A program made the position numbers and the translations under genes. DNA of 28,950 nt from Bacteroidota bacterium (GTDB lineage: Bacteria > Bacteroidota > Bacteroidia > B-17B0 > Aurantibacillaceae): contig JAEZDS010000068.1 in the NCBI GenBank assembly GCA_023433205.1, positions 1 through 28,950 of the forward strand, in the 5' to 3' direction. How positions within the stretch are numbered: position 1 is the stretch's first letter; every line of letters starts with the position of its first letter. The notes under the pieces were generated by a model. The model was not told the DNA's origin. It saw only the letters and a program-made list of their open reading frames with translations, and did no database searches. Below, in pieces: positions 27,691 through 28,950 of this stretch.

Positions 27691-28041
27691 ATGAACGGCG
27701 TTGCGCTTATAGAGGGAAAAGAGCTGATCTGGCTAAAAGAACAGATCATCGCACTGCAACAGCAGAATTTGGCTATTATGAAGCAACTACAAACATTTCT
27801 ACCTGCCAATACTTCCAGTTCAGTCCCAGATTTTTTATCAATCAAAGAAGCCTGTAAGAAATATCATTTAAGTCATGTCACTATCAATAATAAAATTAAA
27901 CTGTTTGAAACCGTTAAAGGAAGGAGCATAGATCGCTTGCAGGCGGGCAGCCACAAACTGATAAATGAAGCTGAATTGCAGGAAGCTTTGCGTATCAAGT
28001 CAACGTATACTACAAACTTTTTTAGTAAACCAAAAGATTAA
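27691..28041 (+). CDS. Helix-turn-helix DNA-binding protein, excisionase/MerR-like
   Basis: A 116-residue protein. Residues about 8-35 form a Gln-rich coiled coil (ELIWLKEQIIALQQQNLAIM) that could make a dimer. After a Ser/Pro linker, residues about 47-98 (FLSIKEACKKYHLSHVTINN and so on, to LINEAELQEALR) fit a winged helix-turn-helix of the kind found in excisionases and small regulators of Bacteroidota mobile elements. A basic tail follows. It may regulate its own cluster or assist excision of an element at the neighbouring tRNA gene; both are inference. It is followed after 18 bases by the zinc-finger-like gene. The DNA is richer in A and T than the main-chromosome genes here. Confidence 0.7.
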   Translation: MNGVALIEGKELIWLKEQIIALQQQNLAIMKQLQTFLPANTSSSVPDFLSIKEACKKYHLSHVTINNKIKLFETVKGRSIDRLQAGSHKLINEAELQEALRIKSTYTTNFFSKPKD

Positions 28042-28059
28042 ACTACAAACTTAATTTTG

Positions 28060-28581
28060 ATGCAAAAACATGATGATACTCATCAGCCTGTTGTTCCACT
28101 AGACCAAACTAGCGACAGGTACCGAATTTGTCCACATCCGAATTGCAAGAAGGCGCACATGGTAAAAAATCGGGGCAGAGATTACTGCTGCGATCAGCAT
28201 GCCGATGACCATTATAATATGCAACGTCGCCTGAAGAATCAGGTAGAAATGGGAAAAGCGTTTAAGTTGCTGCTCCCGCTGGATGAGACGCACCTAAATG
28301 TTGCCAATTCGTCCGCAATTGACGGTACAGTAGCAACGTCATCTATAGACAAAAACCAGCAAATTCTAGATTCACTCTCCGTAGATGCCAAGGAGGGTAC
28401 ACATTTCTTTATTGATGTTTTATTGGCGAGCAGATTCGATTTTAAAATGTGTGTTCCTGTAAGCATTAGTTTCAATGCACCCAAAGGCCTAGATTGCCGC
28501 TATTTGAACTGCGGCAACTACCAGATCTATCTGATCGAACCAGCGATTATTTTGATTAAACGGACAAATAAAATAAAATGA
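28060..28581 (+). CDS. Zinc-finger-like protein of unknown function
   Basis: A 173-residue protein. A Cys/His-rich module near the N-terminus (residues about 22-60) reads ICPHPNCKKAH, then NRGRDYCCDQHADDHYNMQR. The set CxxxxC, CC and H residues with a following basic helix fits a small zinc-binding, nucleic-acid-binding fold. The C-terminal half (about 105-173) is strand-rich, FFIDVLLASRF and ISFNAPKGLD, and looks like a separate domain. The ATG at 28060 follows a TTG in the same frame; I chose the ATG. The stop codon overlaps the ATG of the next gene (ATGA), so the two are translationally coupled. I know no family for the whole protein. Confidence 0.65.
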   Translation: MQKHDDTHQPVVPLDQTSDRYRICPHPNCKKAHMVKNRGRDYCCDQHADDHYNMQRRLKNQVEMGKAFKLLLPLDETHLNVANSSAIDGTVATSSIDKNQQILDSLSVDAKEGTHFFIDVLLASRFDFKMCVPVSISFNAPKGLDCRYLNCGNYQIYLIEPAIILIKRTNKIK

Positions 28582-28751
28582 TGATGAACTACAGTCAAAT
28601 CCAGCAGCTATTTGGTACACCACTTAGTGAGGTAGAAAAAGTTATTTCAAGGAGATATTGGGGAGTGTTCGCGATTAGCCTGATGGTTGCGGTTTATATA
28701 GGATACCATTTGGGAAAAAGGGGAGTAGGAGCACCAGTAAAACGGCCGTGA
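28578..28751 (+). CDS. Small single-helix membrane protein, 57 residues
   Basis: Three ATG codons in a row open a 57-residue frame (MMMNYSQIQQLF). The start overlaps the previous stop as ATGA. After an amphipathic, Glu-rich N-terminus, residues about 28-44 (WGVFAISLMVAVYIGYHLG) form one membrane helix, followed by a basic tail KRGVGAPVKRP that should stay in the cytoplasm. There is no signal peptidase site. The overlap with its upstream neighbour is the best support for translation. The role is unknown; small phage membrane proteins and toxin-like peptides are possible but not shown. Confidence 0.6.
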   Translation: MMMNYSQIQQLFGTPLSEVEKVISRRYWGVFAISLMVAVYIGYHLGKRGVGAPVKRP

Positions 28752-28763
28752 AACAGTGAAACT

Positions 28764-28880
28764 ATGAAGTAATGCTTCGGCTGGTTCATGCCTGAAAGCC
28801 TTTGCGCTTATGAGCCGACAGATCTGCAAGGCTGGCTAAACAATAATACTGTTGAGCCTATGCCTAAAATCAGTTTTTGA
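28764..28880 (+). other. Coding-like frame interrupted by a stop at its third codon
   Basis: ATG AAG is followed by TAA, and the same frame then stays open for 35 codons (CFGWFMPESLCAYEPTDLQG and so on, to PKISF) up to a TGA at 28878-28880. The composition is protein-like. An internal ATG at 28788 would give 30 residues. It could be a short gene starting at that ATG, a broken gene, or a read-through product. The call is weak. Confidence 0.25.
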
Positions 28881-28924
28881 AACAAGGAAGCATAGACCGG
28901 CGTAGCAAGGCCGCGAAATCAGCC

Positions 28925-28947
28925 TTAAGGTAGATTGGCCACCTTAA
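28925..28947. repeat. Hairpin at the right edge
   Basis: TTAAGGT (28925-28931) and ACCTTAA (28941-28947) pair with a 9-base loop; CCTTAAGG inside the left arm is itself a palindrome. The window ends three bases later, so its role cannot be judged. Confidence 0.4.
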
Positions 28948-28950
28948 AGA

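Overview
The window looks like chromosomal DNA of a member of the Bacteroidota. The reasons are a secDF-type SecD, a long (about 1,096-residue) SecA with a C-terminal zinc motif, a TonB-dependent receptor paired with a DUF5689-like lipoprotein, DUF6089-like and DUF2490-like outer-membrane proteins, and several copies of the Bacteroidota promoter element TAnnTTTG with few Shine-Dalgarno-like sites. The genus cannot be told from the sequence alone.

Layout. (1) 1-6268: a 5' part of secDF on the minus strand, divergent from secA, which is followed by a phosphohexomutase gene. (2) 6270-11286: a TonB receptor and a DUF5689/choice-of-anchor-J lipoprotein on the minus strand, divergent from a secreted endonuclease/exonuclease/phosphatase-family protein. 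This is a likely nutrient-scavenging locus for a phosphoester or nucleic-acid substrate. (3) 11443-12378: a lone DUF6089-like outer-membrane protein. (4) 12635-22488: a tight four-gene signalling operon: a 2,227-residue soluble hybrid histidine kinase with twelve perfect-length 92-residue HAMP-type repeats, a receiver-kinase fusion, a CHASE3-type membrane kinase and a single-domain response regulator. It holds three kinases and five receivers but no DNA-binding or enzymatic output domain. (5) 22527-24981: a three-gene minus-strand cluster (small helical protein, glycosyltransferase, aldo/keto reductase). (6) 25120-26947: small unknown proteins and a DUF2490-like porin-type barrel. (7) 27060-27177: tRNA-Arg(ACG) with its own promoter and terminator. 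(8) 27178-28950: a change of character, with about 500 bases of non-coding, repeat-rich DNA, then a cluster of a helix-turn-helix protein, a zinc-finger-like protein and a 57-residue one-helix membrane protein. This may be the edge of an element next to the tRNA gene; no integrase is visible.

The strongest candidates for something new are the HAMP-array kinase operon (selection has kept the repeats nearly identical in protein although their DNA has diverged at silent sites) and the small-protein cluster beside tRNA-Arg. Two genes also show a promoter box only four bases from the start codon, which suggests leaderless mRNAs.
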